From contig DATEDC010000241.1 in the NCBI GenBank assembly GCA_035286585.1, forward strand, positions 1-8,910: a stretch of 8,910 bases of DNA, in the 5' to 3' direction. Position numbers and translations under genes: made by a program. Shown piece after piece: positions 1 through 5,039 of this stretch. A model generated the notes under the pieces. That model saw only the letters and a list, made by a program, of their open reading frames with translations. It was not told the DNA's origin and searched no databases. This stretch comes from DSOS01 sp035286585 (GTDB lineage Bacteria > Chloroflexota > Anaerolineae > Anaerolineales > UBA4823). The first letter of the stretch is position 1, and each line of letters opens with the position of its first letter.

Positions 1-294
1 ACCGACATAATTCTCGCGAATGTGATCCTCATGCCTCCCCATATCCCAATGCTCGCATAAGACCGGCTTGCCCTTCCACCGCTCAGCGGTACGCTCCAAC
101 AAATCGAGGGGGAAAACATCGGCATTAAGGCTAAGCACCACTTCCCCCCTTCCGGGAAGATCGAATAAATGTTCTGGTGTTGGCGGGGAGAGTAGCATGA
201 TTGGATAGCTCCCATCGTATGGCCAAACCCATCTCCGGATCTCCTGGACTCTCGTCGCCTGGGCCGGACCTTCAATCGTCGCCGAAATCCTCAT
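1..294 (-). CDS. Hypothetical protein, N-terminal part (runs off window)
   Basis: An open frame of 98 codons begins with ATG at 294 and continues without a stop through the window edge at base 1, so only the N-terminal part is visible. The start is chosen because GGAGG lies six bases upstream of it. The start falls inside the end of the preceding gene (overlap 272-294), a typical coupled arrangement in this window. The protein starts MRISATIEGP, has a tryptophan-containing segment (RRWVWPYDG) and a later CEHWDMGRHEDH stretch rich in His, Cys and acidic residues. I recognise no family, and there is no signal peptide or membrane segment in the visible part. It is the last visible member of the operon that starts near 1064. 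That this is a real gene is likely; its function is unknown. Confidence 0.6.
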   Translation of the reverse strand, partial: MRISATIEGPAQATRVQEIRRWVWPYDGSYPIMLLSPPTPEHLFDLPGRGEVVLSLNADVFPLDLLERTAERWKGKPVLCEHWDMGRHEDHIRENYVG

Positions 295-778
295 CCTCAG
301 CCTCCTTCACACCGGCGCGCTCCTTCCAGCGCGGCTCGCCCTCTTTTTTCGTATATGGCCTGGTATAGAACCGGGCCAGCTCCCGCACCATCTTGGGGAA
401 ATCGACCCTATGGCCGGCGCGCCGCGCCTCCCCGGCCAACAGCTCGAGCACGAAAGTTACCGCCAGGAGCAAATCCGCCGGCTCGCTGGTGACCGCCATA
501 ACCTGATCCACAAAGGCGGCGGCGCCCGACTCAATAGCCGGGTGCTCCTCGAGCAGGTCAGTGGCCAGGCTCATCGCCGGCTGCCTCATACCCCCATTCT
601 TGGAGCGCAGCAGGAGATCCTGCAGGAACAGTGGTAGGCGCTGCCTGAGCTCCAGGTAAAAGCGCCGGCGCTCAACGTCATTCATTTGCTCGTCGATCCT
701 GCGAATCAGATCACCCACTGTGGGTGAGGCTGCCACCGGTGGACTATCGCCGTTTCCCGATTTGAATCCGTTTTCCAT
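272..778 (-). CDS. Hypothetical protein, helical, acidic C-terminus
   Basis: This 168-residue protein is not one I recognise. ATG at 778 is preceded by GAGGAGG about five bases upstream, which supports the start. After a low-complexity N-terminus (residues 1-20) it is predicted to be largely helical, with a charged segment near 24-48 (RRIDEQMNDVERRRFYLELRQR) and a hydrophobic helix-like segment around 97-115 (EPADLLLAVTFVLELLAG). It ends in a strongly acidic tail (EAEDEDFGDD). The hydrophobic stretch is more likely a packed helix than a membrane segment because it is short and flanked by charge. Its start overlaps the end of the upstream small gene (744-778) and its end overlaps the next gene, so the three are probably translated together. 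Confidence 0.75.
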   Translation of the reverse strand: MENGFKSGNGDSPPVAASPTVGDLIRRIDEQMNDVERRRFYLELRQRLPLFLQDLLLRSKNGGMRQPAMSLATDLLEEHPAIESGAAAFVDQVMAVTSEPADLLLAVTFVLELLAGEARRAGHRVDFPKMVRELARFYTRPYTKKEGEPRWKERAGVKEAEDEDFGDD

Positions 779-998
779 TATGTCCTCCTCTCAGAGCCAG
801 GCTCAGGACTTCATCTCCCGAGCCAGGCGCAATACCTAAGGCAGCCAGGTACACCTGCCCATCCCCATCCAACCAGAACGCCAGAGCGTCCAGCGCCCGC
901 AGCGGGTCCTCACGGTTATCCAGATCCCGGACCGCCTGCACAGCTACCGCTCCAATGAGCCCACGCTCCCCGACGCAGTTGTTTGGGTTCGAAGCCAT
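744..998 (-). CDS. Small hypothetical protein
   Basis: An 84-residue frame starts with ATG at 998, preceded by AGGTGAT at a suitable distance. It overlaps the next gene by 35 bases. The central part (roughly residues 20-55, containing DPLRALDALAFWLDGDGQ and VYLAALGI) looks like a compact amphipathic helical unit. It faintly resembles small phage proteins of unknown function that carry a similar DAL-x-FWL...LGI pattern; this is an impression, not a search result. The C-terminus is basic (NGKRIQIGKRR), which would allow nucleic-acid contact. It is the first gene after the candidate promoter at 1071-1099 and probably heads the operon running off the left edge. Confidence 0.6.
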   Translation of the reverse strand: MASNPNNCVGERGLIGAVAVQAVRDLDNREDPLRALDALAFWLDGDGQVYLAALGIAPGSGDEVLSLALRGGHNGKRIQIGKRR

Positions 999-1070
999 CT
1001 AGATCACCTGTAGGCCCAAATAAAACGCACTGCGGGCTTCCTGTGCATTGAAAGAATATCTTTTCTAGTC

Positions 1071-1099
1071 ATTATAAATCTCGACGGCGAACGCTGCAA
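1071..1099 (-). promoter_or_regulatory. Candidate sigma70 promoter for the leftmost operon
   Basis: Read on the minus strand, TTGCAG (1094-1099) and a perfect TATAAT (1071-1076) are separated by 17 bases. The -35 box matches consensus at only three positions but the -10 is ideal. Predicted start near 1064, giving a leader of about 65 bases to the ATG at 998. It sits immediately downstream of the iteron-like array, so an origin- or repeat-binding protein could influence it. Confidence 0.5.
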
Positions 1100-1116
1100 C
1101 ACGTTCTCCGCAATTA

Positions 1117-1218
1117 CTGAGGTGTTGAGGCATCTGAGGTGTTTTCCGGAAAATCGCCTCGTGAAGAAAAAAATTAAAAAAGTTACCTGAAAACGCCTCG
1201 AACACCTCATCACCTCAG
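1117..1218. repeat. Mirrored iteron-like array with AT-rich core; candidate replication origin
   Basis: Two 30-base arms (1117-1146 and 1189-1218) are inverted copies of each other with 24 of 30 positions matching. Each arm contains three GAGG-centred motifs (consensus YGAGGYR) spaced 8 and then 9 bases apart. They start at 1118, 1126 and 1135 on the plus strand, and at mirror positions 1217, 1209 and 1200 on the minus strand. A further CGAGGCG lies at 1155-1161 (minus strand), and a 12-base palindrome TTTTCCGGAAAA lies at 1142-1153. Between the arms, 1163-1186 is almost pure A/T on the plus strand. The right arm includes the stop codon of the primase-helicase gene. Repeats plus an AT-rich segment beside a P4-type primase gene fit an origin; this is inferred. 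No convincing intrinsic terminator for the primase gene was seen here. Confidence 0.5.
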
Positions 1219-3443
1219 CCAGATTGCGGTTCTTCTACCCTCTCGGGTTCCTGTAATCCAATGCCTTTGTAAAGGGCGCGCCCAGCAGCAGTCCTGCGCG
1301 GCTTCCCATCAGGATCTCTGGTGGAATAGCCGCGCTCACCCATCTGGCGGGATAGGTTCACGTTGCTCATTGGATTCAGGCCGTTTTCCTCCGCCCAGCG
1401 TTTATAAGTCTTGTACAGCTCGCCGGCCGTCACGATCGCCTCGTCTTTAAAGATACAGCATTCATTAAGGAAGCCAGCCAAAATGTCCTGTTCTACTCTA
1501 AATTCATGCGTCGCCGCCTTTACTATAGCCGGCGTCTGCAGGCCGACTCTCTGCCACTCCAGACAGCCACGGACCGCCCAGGCCAGGATCCCAGGCAGCT
1601 CGGCGCGCAGTTTTTCAGGCATTTTCGGATCCCGATCGCTCTCGGGGATCGTCACTCGGAAAGGGATCAGCCTGGGCCGGCGCCAGATCCCTTCATCGGT
1701 TCCCCGGATCGTTGGCTTATGGTTGCCGTACAGCCAGGGCTTCGAAACAGGTAAAAACTCGAAAGATTTGGAATATAGCAGGCGAGCCCGCAAGCGATCG
1801 CCGCCGGTCAGGTCCTTAATGAGCGATTCGTTCAATCGCTGTCCCTCCCCCAACTCAGCAGCCAGCATAAAGCGCACGCCGGCGAGCTGGGCCACTTCCT
1901 CGGGGATTGAATCCTGTTTTTTGAGCATGAGCGTCTCAGCCCGGGTTTTCATGGCATAGTCGCCCATCATATCCTGGACCGCCCCAGTGAAGGTACTCTT
2001 CCCATTTGCGCCGGTGCCATACAGGAAAAATAGGCATTGTTCGCCCACATCGCCGGTCAGGCTGTAGCCCACGGCACGTTGCACAAAGGCGATCAGCTCC
2101 CGGTTGCCGTTGAAAACACGGTCCAGGAAAGCCAGCCAGGTGGGAGCCTGTGCGCCTGGGTCATAAAGTGCGCCGGCGAGCTTAGTCAGTTTTGCGCCGG
2201 GGTCATGGGGATTAAGTTCACCTGTTTGCAGGTCCAGGATCCCGTTCTGGACATTCAAGAGCATGGGGTCACCATCGAATTCGCCCGGCCTGGCTGCTAT
2301 GGTTGGCTCGCTCCTGGCCATGGCGATCATGGATTCAATCCGGTTGCGGTTGTGAGAACCGCCGGCCCATTTTCCCAACGCCTTAGCCTGTTCGTCAGTC
2401 GTTGCCCTGGCCGCTTCCGAAAAAATGCTTCTGGCCGTCGCCTTGGCGAAACGCATAACAGCCCCGTCTAAATCAGCCTGCCAGCGTTTGCCGTCCCAGG
2501 CCAGCCAGCCCCATTCGGTAACGTAGCACAGCCGGCCGCCGAAAAGCTGGGCTAATCGCTGCCCGTTGCCTACATCATTCAATCCTGGGGGCTCCCGATA
2601 ATCTCTATTATCAGGCTGGGGGGGCGGGGCCGTGATCCCCGGCAAGCGCGCCGACTCTCGCCTGGTACCGAGATAGGCCTGTTTTAGACTGGCCAATGCC
2701 TCGCGCTCGCTGTAGCCGTCGCCTGGCACCATCTGTGCGTATCGCCTCATGAGAGATTCGGCCTCGTCCTCTGGCACCCACGAATCGCGCAGCTGCAAAG
2801 CGAGATCGAAGCCGATGTTATTGCGGTTCCCCTCTCTTGCCCTATATAGGTAGTAGCCCAACCAATAACCGCCGGCATTGCCGTTGTTTGATATGGGCGC
2901 ACTGGGGGCAGCCGGTACCGCAGCGCCGGGCCGTCCTAAATTGCGGATCAGGTCCAGCAGCCACGCCGGCGCATCGGTGATCGATGCATTCAGGCCGTGG
3001 CCTTTGTCATCCCGCCACTTGTACCCATCTCCACTGCATATGTATCCGTTCGATCGCAGATCCAATCCCTCGCCGATTTTGTTCGCGTTGTTGGGGATCC
3101 TTAGCCCTTTAGGGAATTTAAAGAATAGATGGCAGCCGCCCGAGGGCGTATCCTGGGCTGGTCCTACCGGGATATCCTCTCCCCCGTGCTCCTTAAGGAG
3201 GAGCGTCAGGGATTGCCAGCCATCGCGGCCGTTTTTGACATCGATATCCAGGACAAAAATACTACTGCGCTCGCAGTAGATCCCGATCAGCGCATCCGGC
3301 CACGTGCCCCACCAGCGCCGGATCTGGTCGGGATCCTGGGTCGCATCGTTTTTGCCGTGCTGTGTGTATGGCGATTTGTCAGGTTTGCAGGGGAAAACGT
3401 ACCAGCCGCGAGCGGCATATTCGAGCGCCAGGGGCTCAGCCAT
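1215..3443 (-). CDS. Prim-pol/SF3 primase-helicase (phage P4/plasmid type)
   Basis: A 742-residue replication protein that should prime and unwind DNA at the element's origin. Residues 5-165 form a bifunctional primase/polymerase domain: the metal-binding DID at 66-68, SGGCHLFF at 101-108 (His105), and GEGLDLRSNG at 125-133. Residues about 190-260 (REGNRNNIGFDLALQL...) match the primase C-terminal (PriCT) type. A D5-like region leads into an SF3 helicase: Walker A GTGANGKST at 476-484, Walker B RFMLAAELGEG at 524-534, motif C KPWLYGNHKP at 568-577, and arginine-finger candidates R588/R589. The C-terminus (about 650-730) looks like the winged-helix domain of P4-family primases. All key residues appear intact. 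I chose ATG at 3443 because it has AAGGGGG seven bases upstream and fits the domain boundary. An in-frame ATG at 3497 adds 18 residues but has no well-spaced ribosome site. The gene lies downstream of an elaborate control region. Confidence 0.95.
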   Translation of the reverse strand: MAEPLALEYAARGWYVFPCKPDKSPYTQHGKNDATQDPDQIRRWWGTWPDALIGIYCERSSIFVLDIDVKNGRDGWQSLTLLLKEHGGEDIPVGPAQDTPSGGCHLFFKFPKGLRIPNNANKIGEGLDLRSNGYICSGDGYKWRDDKGHGLNASITDAPAWLLDLIRNLGRPGAAVPAAPSAPISNNGNAGGYWLGYYLYRAREGNRNNIGFDLALQLRDSWVPEDEAESLMRRYAQMVPGDGYSEREALASLKQAYLGTRRESARLPGITAPPPQPDNRDYREPPGLNDVGNGQRLAQLFGGRLCYVTEWGWLAWDGKRWQADLDGAVMRFAKATARSIFSEAARATTDEQAKALGKWAGGSHNRNRIESMIAMARSEPTIAARPGEFDGDPMLLNVQNGILDLQTGELNPHDPGAKLTKLAGALYDPGAQAPTWLAFLDRVFNGNRELIAFVQRAVGYSLTGDVGEQCLFFLYGTGANGKSTFTGAVQDMMGDYAMKTRAETLMLKKQDSIPEEVAQLAGVRFMLAAELGEGQRLNESLIKDLTGGDRLRARLLYSKSFEFLPVSKPWLYGNHKPTIRGTDEGIWRRPRLIPFRVTIPESDRDPKMPEKLRAELPGILAWAVRGCLEWQRVGLQTPAIVKAATHEFRVEQDILAGFLNECCIFKDEAIVTAGELYKTYKRWAEENGLNPMSNVNLSRQMGERGYSTRDPDGKPRRTAAGRALYKGIGLQEPERVEEPQSG

Positions 3444-3504
3444 CGCACACCCCCTTGGCTGGTTGATTTTTTTGAGAACTTGTCTTACAATTGTCATCGA
3501 CCAT
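3436..3504 (-). CDS. Possible 22-residue leader peptide overlapping the primase start
   Basis: ATG at 3504 has AAGGAG (3514-3519) nine bases upstream, the best-placed ribosome site in the primase leader. The frame encodes 22 mostly polar residues beginning MVDDNCKTSS, and its TGA (3436-3438) lies just beyond the primase ATG at 3441-3443, in a different frame. This geometry would couple primase translation to that of the leader. There is no protein-level evidence that the peptide matters. The same Shine-Dalgarno sequence could instead serve the longer primase start at 3497, although 16 bases is too far for efficient use. Confidence 0.3.
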   Translation of the reverse strand: MVDDNCKTSSQKNQPAKGVCDG

Positions 3505-3540
3505 TGGAAACTGCTCCTTTCTGGTGGTCGCCCGGCCGGC

Positions 3541-3560
3541 CGCCCCTACCCCTAGGGGCG
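3541..3560 (-). promoter_or_regulatory. Leader hairpin ahead of primase-helicase
   Basis: The arms CGCCCCTA and TAGGGGCG (3541-3548 and 3553-3560) form a perfect eight-base stem with a four-base loop. A smaller CCCCTAGGGG palindrome is nested inside. In the minus-strand transcript this hairpin lies about 20 bases upstream of the AAGGAG ribosome site, next to a GGCCGGCC-rich stretch (3529-3540). No U-run follows it, so it is not a terminator; an mRNA stabiliser or part of a larger fold is more likely. Confidence 0.4.
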
Positions 3561-3589
3561 TGCCTGCTTTAAGGGCATAGTTTGGTAAT

Positions 3590-3631
3590 AAAAACGCCGG
3601 CGCGCGCTCAAATATCGAGCAAACGCCGGCG
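3590..3631 (-). terminator. Intrinsic terminator T2 between primase promoter and gene
   Basis: On the minus strand CGCCGGCG (3624-3631) pairs with CGCCGGCG (3595-3602), with a further GCTC/GAGC stem inside (3617-3620 with 3606-3609) and a TTTTT run at 3590-3594. It lies downstream of the candidate promoter at 3663-3691 and upstream of the primase. It would therefore either cut transcription to a small RNA of about 65 bases or act as an attenuator. Confidence 0.7.
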
Positions 3632-3662
3632 CAATCATCGCTGAGTCAGCCGAACTATTAGT

Positions 3663-3691
3663 AATATACTCCAAAGGGTTCATTTTGGCAA
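3663..3691 (-). promoter_or_regulatory. Candidate sigma70 promoter for the primase leader
   Basis: On the minus strand TTGCCA (3686-3691) and TATATT (3663-3668) are 17 bases apart. Predicted start near 3656. The -35 box begins right after the U-run of terminator T1, so upstream transcription is insulated from this promoter. The next element in the transcript is a small GCTG/CAGC palindrome (3640-3650), then terminator T2. Confidence 0.55.
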
Positions 3692-3692
3692 T

Positions 3693-3726
3693 AAAAAAGG
3701 CGCGAGATCCGGGGAGGACCTGCGCC
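3693..3726 (-). terminator. Intrinsic terminator T1 for the membrane-protein operon
   Basis: On the minus strand GGCGC (3722-3726) plus AGGTCC (3716-3721) pair with GGATCT (3705-3710) and GCGCC (3699-3703), with a five-base loop, one bulged base and one G-U pair, followed by six T (3693-3698). It is the first strong minus-strand terminator after the operon ending at 4020. Confidence 0.75.
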
Positions 3727-3743
3727 GCCAGGGTGCCATTTTC

Positions 3744-3772
3744 TTGACAGATAGCTAATTTTGAGCTATGAT
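3744..3772 (+). promoter_or_regulatory. Near-consensus sigma70 promoter on the plus strand
   Basis: TTGACA (3744-3749), a 17-base spacer and TATGAT (3767-3772) form the best promoter in the window, and it points against every protein gene. Predicted start near 3779. A 19-base palindrome fills the spacer and another covers the start. A 9-base inverted repeat (GCCGCCAGG at 3724-3732, CCTGGCGGC at 3800-3808) brackets the whole unit. Confidence 0.75.
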
Positions 3773-3795
3773 AGGGGTAGCTGTTTTACAGCTAC
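3751..3795. promoter_or_regulatory. Tandem 19-bp operator palindromes
   Basis: Two palindromes share the form RTAGCT-N7-AGCTAY: ATAGCTaattttgAGCTAT at 3751-3769 and GTAGCTgttttacAGCTAC at 3777-3795. Within each, the AGCT cores are 11 bases apart, and the two centres are 26 bases apart. One sits between -35 and -10 and the other at the predicted start, the usual positions for a repressor. The second could also be a 5' hairpin of the RNA. The binding protein is unknown; the ribbon-helix-helix protein at 5972-6226 is the only DNA-binding candidate of regulator type visible. Confidence 0.6.
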
Positions 3796-3836
3796 AGCGC
3801 CTGGCGGCCCGGATAACCCCCGGGCTGCCGCTTTTT
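3779..3836 (+). ncRNA. Candidate small RNA, about 58 bases
   Basis: This segment lies between a near-consensus promoter and an intrinsic terminator and contains no start codon or ribosome site. The predicted RNA has a 5' hairpin (AGCTGT/ACAGCT with a three-base loop) and a GC-rich 3' terminator hairpin, like compact plasmid control RNAs. It is complementary to any minus-strand transcript that extends past the 4020 gene towards terminator T1, but it does not overlap the predicted primase leader. If it controls the primase it would therefore need read-through from upstream or action in trans. Its existence is inferred from sequence. Confidence 0.5.
3804..3836 (+). terminator. Intrinsic terminator of the plus-strand small RNA
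   Basis: GCGG (3804-3807) and CCCGG (3808-3812) pair with CCGGG (3820-3824) and CCGC (3828-3831), with a CTG bulge and a seven-base loop, followed by TTTTT (3832-3836). An overlapping alternative hairpin, GCCGCTT (3827-3833) with AAGCGGC (3837-3843), would use part of the same stem and the U-run and could compete if transcription continues. Confidence 0.65.
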
Positions 3837-3930
3837 AAGCGGCCACACGTACTAATACTAATCCATTTTCCAAAATTTTACCAGTAATTTTTTTCAGAAT
3901 CGCTCCACACCGGAATCTTCGGAGCTCCTC

Positions 3931-4017
3931 CCTATTCAAGTCACTGCGGCTATGTCGACTCAAGCGCCCGCGGGGGGAAAGCATGGATCGTATAGCCACA
4001 GTGACTATACGAATAGG
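3931..4017. repeat. Long inverted repeat downstream of the membrane-protein operon
   Basis: The left arm 3931-3953 (CCTATTC, then AGTCACTGCGGCTAT) is repeated in inverse in the right arm 3992-4017 with one mismatch and a three-base gap; the spacer is 38 bases. The right arm overlaps a second palindrome at 3989-4011 with 10 of 11 positions paired around A4000 (arms CGTATAG and CTATACG). There is no U-run, so it is not a simple terminator. The remainder of 3837-4019 shows an AT-rich stretch (about 3850-3898) and no credible gene. Origin, single-strand initiation site, recombinase site or mRNA 3' structure are all possible. Confidence 0.6.
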
Positions 4018-4019
4018 TT

Positions 4020-4121
4020 TTACTTCCGGGCTTTGTAAAGGCGGGTCAGTTCCTTGCGCCCAGGGGCGCCGAGGGCGAAATAGAACACTATCCACCTGGC
4101 CCAATCGAGTAATTTCTTCAT
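4020..4121 (-). CDS. Small membrane protein, 33 residues
   Basis: ATG at 4121 is preceded by GGAGG with a five-base gap, one of the best ribosome sites in the window, and the start is only two bases beyond the stop of the DUF6166 gene. The frame encodes 33 residues: a basic start (MKKLLDWAR), a short hydrophobic stretch around residues 10-20 (WIVFYFALGA) and a basic tail (GRKELTRLYKARK). This suggests a membrane-anchored or membrane-inserted peptide. No family is recognised. A longer overlapping frame that starts from TTG at 4104 is low-complexity and was rejected in its favour. It is the last gene before terminator T1. Confidence 0.6.
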   Translation of the reverse strand: MKKLLDWARWIVFYFALGAPGRKELTRLYKARK

Positions 4122-4123
4122 TG

Positions 4124-4441
4124 TTACCTCCTGGCGCGGCCTAGCGCCAATACATTGAATCGGGTAAAAAGCCAATGCCGGACGTCAATCTTGATCTCAA
4201 AATCAGCCTGGGGGAGCTTGGCGATCACCTCCTGCTTGAAACTCTGGTGGAGTCGATTCGCCGTCGACTCGTCGGTGACCAGCAGCAGGACCGCCAGGGC
4301 CAGCTGAGCCGGTCCGCTGCCCTCATAGCCCCAGTTAAAGCCATCCGGGGAATGGTTCCAAATCTTAAGGCTTGGCCCGGGGTCGAGCAGCTTGCCATTG
4401 ACCAGTACCTCTCGGGTCTCAAAATTACCAGTGATTTTCAT
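4124..4441 (-). CDS. DUF6166 family protein
   Basis: A 105-residue protein that matches the DUF6166 pattern from memory: a short N-terminal strand (MKITGNFETREVLVNG), then LDPGPSLKIWNHSPDGFNWGY, then GSGPAQLALAVLL near residues 42-54, and a C-terminal FKQEVIAKLP...DFEI segment. The function of the family is not known to me; members are common in bacterial accessory DNA. ATG at 4441 shares its A with the TGA of the upstream gene (TGATG), which indicates translational coupling. A TTG one codon earlier is not needed. AGAGGG lies about eight bases upstream of the start. The length seems normal for the family. Confidence 0.85.
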   Translation of the reverse strand: MKITGNFETREVLVNGKLLDPGPSLKIWNHSPDGFNWGYEGSGPAQLALAVLLLVTDESTANRLHQSFKQEVIAKLPQADFEIKIDVRHWLFTRFNVLALGRARR

Positions 4442-4689
4442 CAAACTACCCTCTTTCCGATTGGAACATCCGAATCCGGCGCGCCCCTGGCGAGCTGCTC
4501 AGCCAGGGCTTGGTAATAAGCCCAGTCAGCCTGATCTTCTGGGCTAATCGGGATGTCGATTAAGCTAGACGGGCTGTTCTCGTAATATCGCTGGAGCAGC
4601 TCGCTCGCCCGATTGTAGCCCTCAACATTGGGCGCAGCGATCCGCATCTTTGCGCCGTTCAACTCGATAATGATCGTCTTGGGTGGCAT
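4441..4689 (-). CDS. Hypothetical protein, 82 residues
   Basis: I place the start at ATG 4689, where AGGAG lies eight bases upstream. The same frame is open back to 4914, but that extension runs through another small gene and the palindromes, and it lacks a good ribosome site. The product starts MPPKTIIIELNGAKMRIAAP, reading as a beta hairpin. An apparently helical middle follows (NRASELLQRYYEN), then an acidic, aromatic helix (SPEDQADWAYYQALAEQLAR). No family is recognised, and it looks soluble. It lies between a predicted membrane peptide and the DUF6166 gene and is probably made at comparable levels, given the coupled stop-start junctions. Confidence 0.65.
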   Translation of the reverse strand: MPPKTIIIELNGAKMRIAAPNVEGYNRASELLQRYYENSPSSLIDIPISPEDQADWAYYQALAEQLARGAPDSDVPIGKRVV

Positions 4690-4700
4690 GAGTTTTTCTC

Positions 4701-4793
4701 CTAATGTAGGTAATTGGGTAGATATTCGATGATCCACCAGGTGCCGGCGATCAGCGCCGCGTAGACTATAAAATCCCAAATGTTTCGGTACAT
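4701..4793 (-). CDS. Small membrane protein, 30 residues
   Basis: ATG at 4793 has GGAG seven bases upstream and opens a 30-residue frame ending in TAG at 4701, whose bases form part of the AGGAG ribosome site of the next gene. The peptide is almost one transmembrane helix: MYRNIWDF followed by IVYAALIAGTWWII and then EYLPNYLH. Small single-pass proteins of this size are usually modulators or subunits of membrane complexes; the four-helix membrane protein upstream is an obvious candidate partner, but that is inference. The tight fit between its stop and the next ribosome site argues that it is real. Confidence 0.6.
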   Translation of the reverse strand: MYRNIWDFIVYAALIAGTWWIIEYLPNYLH

Positions 4794-4811
4794 TGCGGAT
4801 CTCCATTACTG

Positions 4812-4861
4812 TGTATAGCACCGTAACGCATGCGTTAACGCCGTAACAGCATGCTGTCACG
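4812..4861 (-). promoter_or_regulatory. Palindrome cluster with possible extended -10 promoter
   Basis: The 14-base palindrome TAACGCATGCGTTA (4824-4837) is followed by a near-palindrome at 4843-4860 built around ACAGCATGCTGT; both, and a third GCATGC at 4861-4866, share the GCATGC core. Two CGTAAC half-sites (4822-4827, 4842-4847) resemble those at the promoter at 5903-5921. On the minus strand a TGCTATACA extended -10 (4812-4820) lies downstream, without a convincing -35. This may give the last four genes of the operon a separately regulated promoter. Confidence 0.4.
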
Positions 4862-5039
4862 CATGCTTTTTCTGCCGGTGACGATACGCCTTCATTTTGC
4901 AGGCATCCGAGCACCAGCGCCCCCGATCGCTCTCAGCTGTGGCCGTCTTACCGCACCAGCCACAGATAATCGTGAATTTGCGTTTGGGCCGGGGAGGGGG
5001 ATTGGACTCTCGAGGGGTGGGAGCAGCTGGTCGGTTCAT
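4857..5039 (-). CDS. Small zinc-binding (zinc-ribbon-like) protein
   Basis: A 60-residue protein with a proline-rich, basic N-terminus (residues 1-21) and four cysteines arranged Cys26-x2-Cys29 and Cys43-x3-Cys47 (CGWCG ... WCSDAC), followed by a very basic tail (KMKAYRHRQKKHA). The four cysteines are spaced as in small treble-clef or zinc-ribbon modules that bind one zinc ion, and the tail suggests nucleic-acid binding or a peripheral interaction. The exact target is unknown. ATG at 5039 overlaps the upstream stop codon by four bases (ATGA), with GGAGG six bases upstream, so it is coupled to the membrane-protein gene. Its end lies in the palindrome cluster. Confidence 0.75.
   Translation of the reverse strand: MNRPAAPTPRESNPPPRPKRKFTIICGWCGKTATAESDRGRWCSDACKMKAYRHRQKKHA

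Noticed and set aside
1004..1213. 69-codon minus-strand frame starting from GTG between the primase and the next gene
   Set aside because: It consists of the repeat array and AT-rich core read as protein, has no clear ribosome site and an atypical composition.
1411..1959. Plus-strand frame of 182 codons inside the primase gene
   Set aside because: It is antisense to the conserved helicase domain and serine-rich; a shadow frame.
3835..4104. 89-codon minus-strand frame beginning with TTG
   Set aside because: Its residue composition is unlike a protein and it crosses the long inverted repeat; the 33-residue frame from ATG 4121, with an ideal ribosome site, is a better explanation of the right part.
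3871..4441. Short resemblance between 3871-3896 and the start of the DUF6166 gene (4421-4441)
   Set aside because: Only about 20 AT-rich bases match and with gaps; too weak to call a gene fragment or duplication.
4690..4914. N-terminal extension of the 82-residue protein
   Set aside because: It spans the palindrome cluster and the 30-residue peptide gene and lacks a ribosome site; ATG 4689 has a good one.
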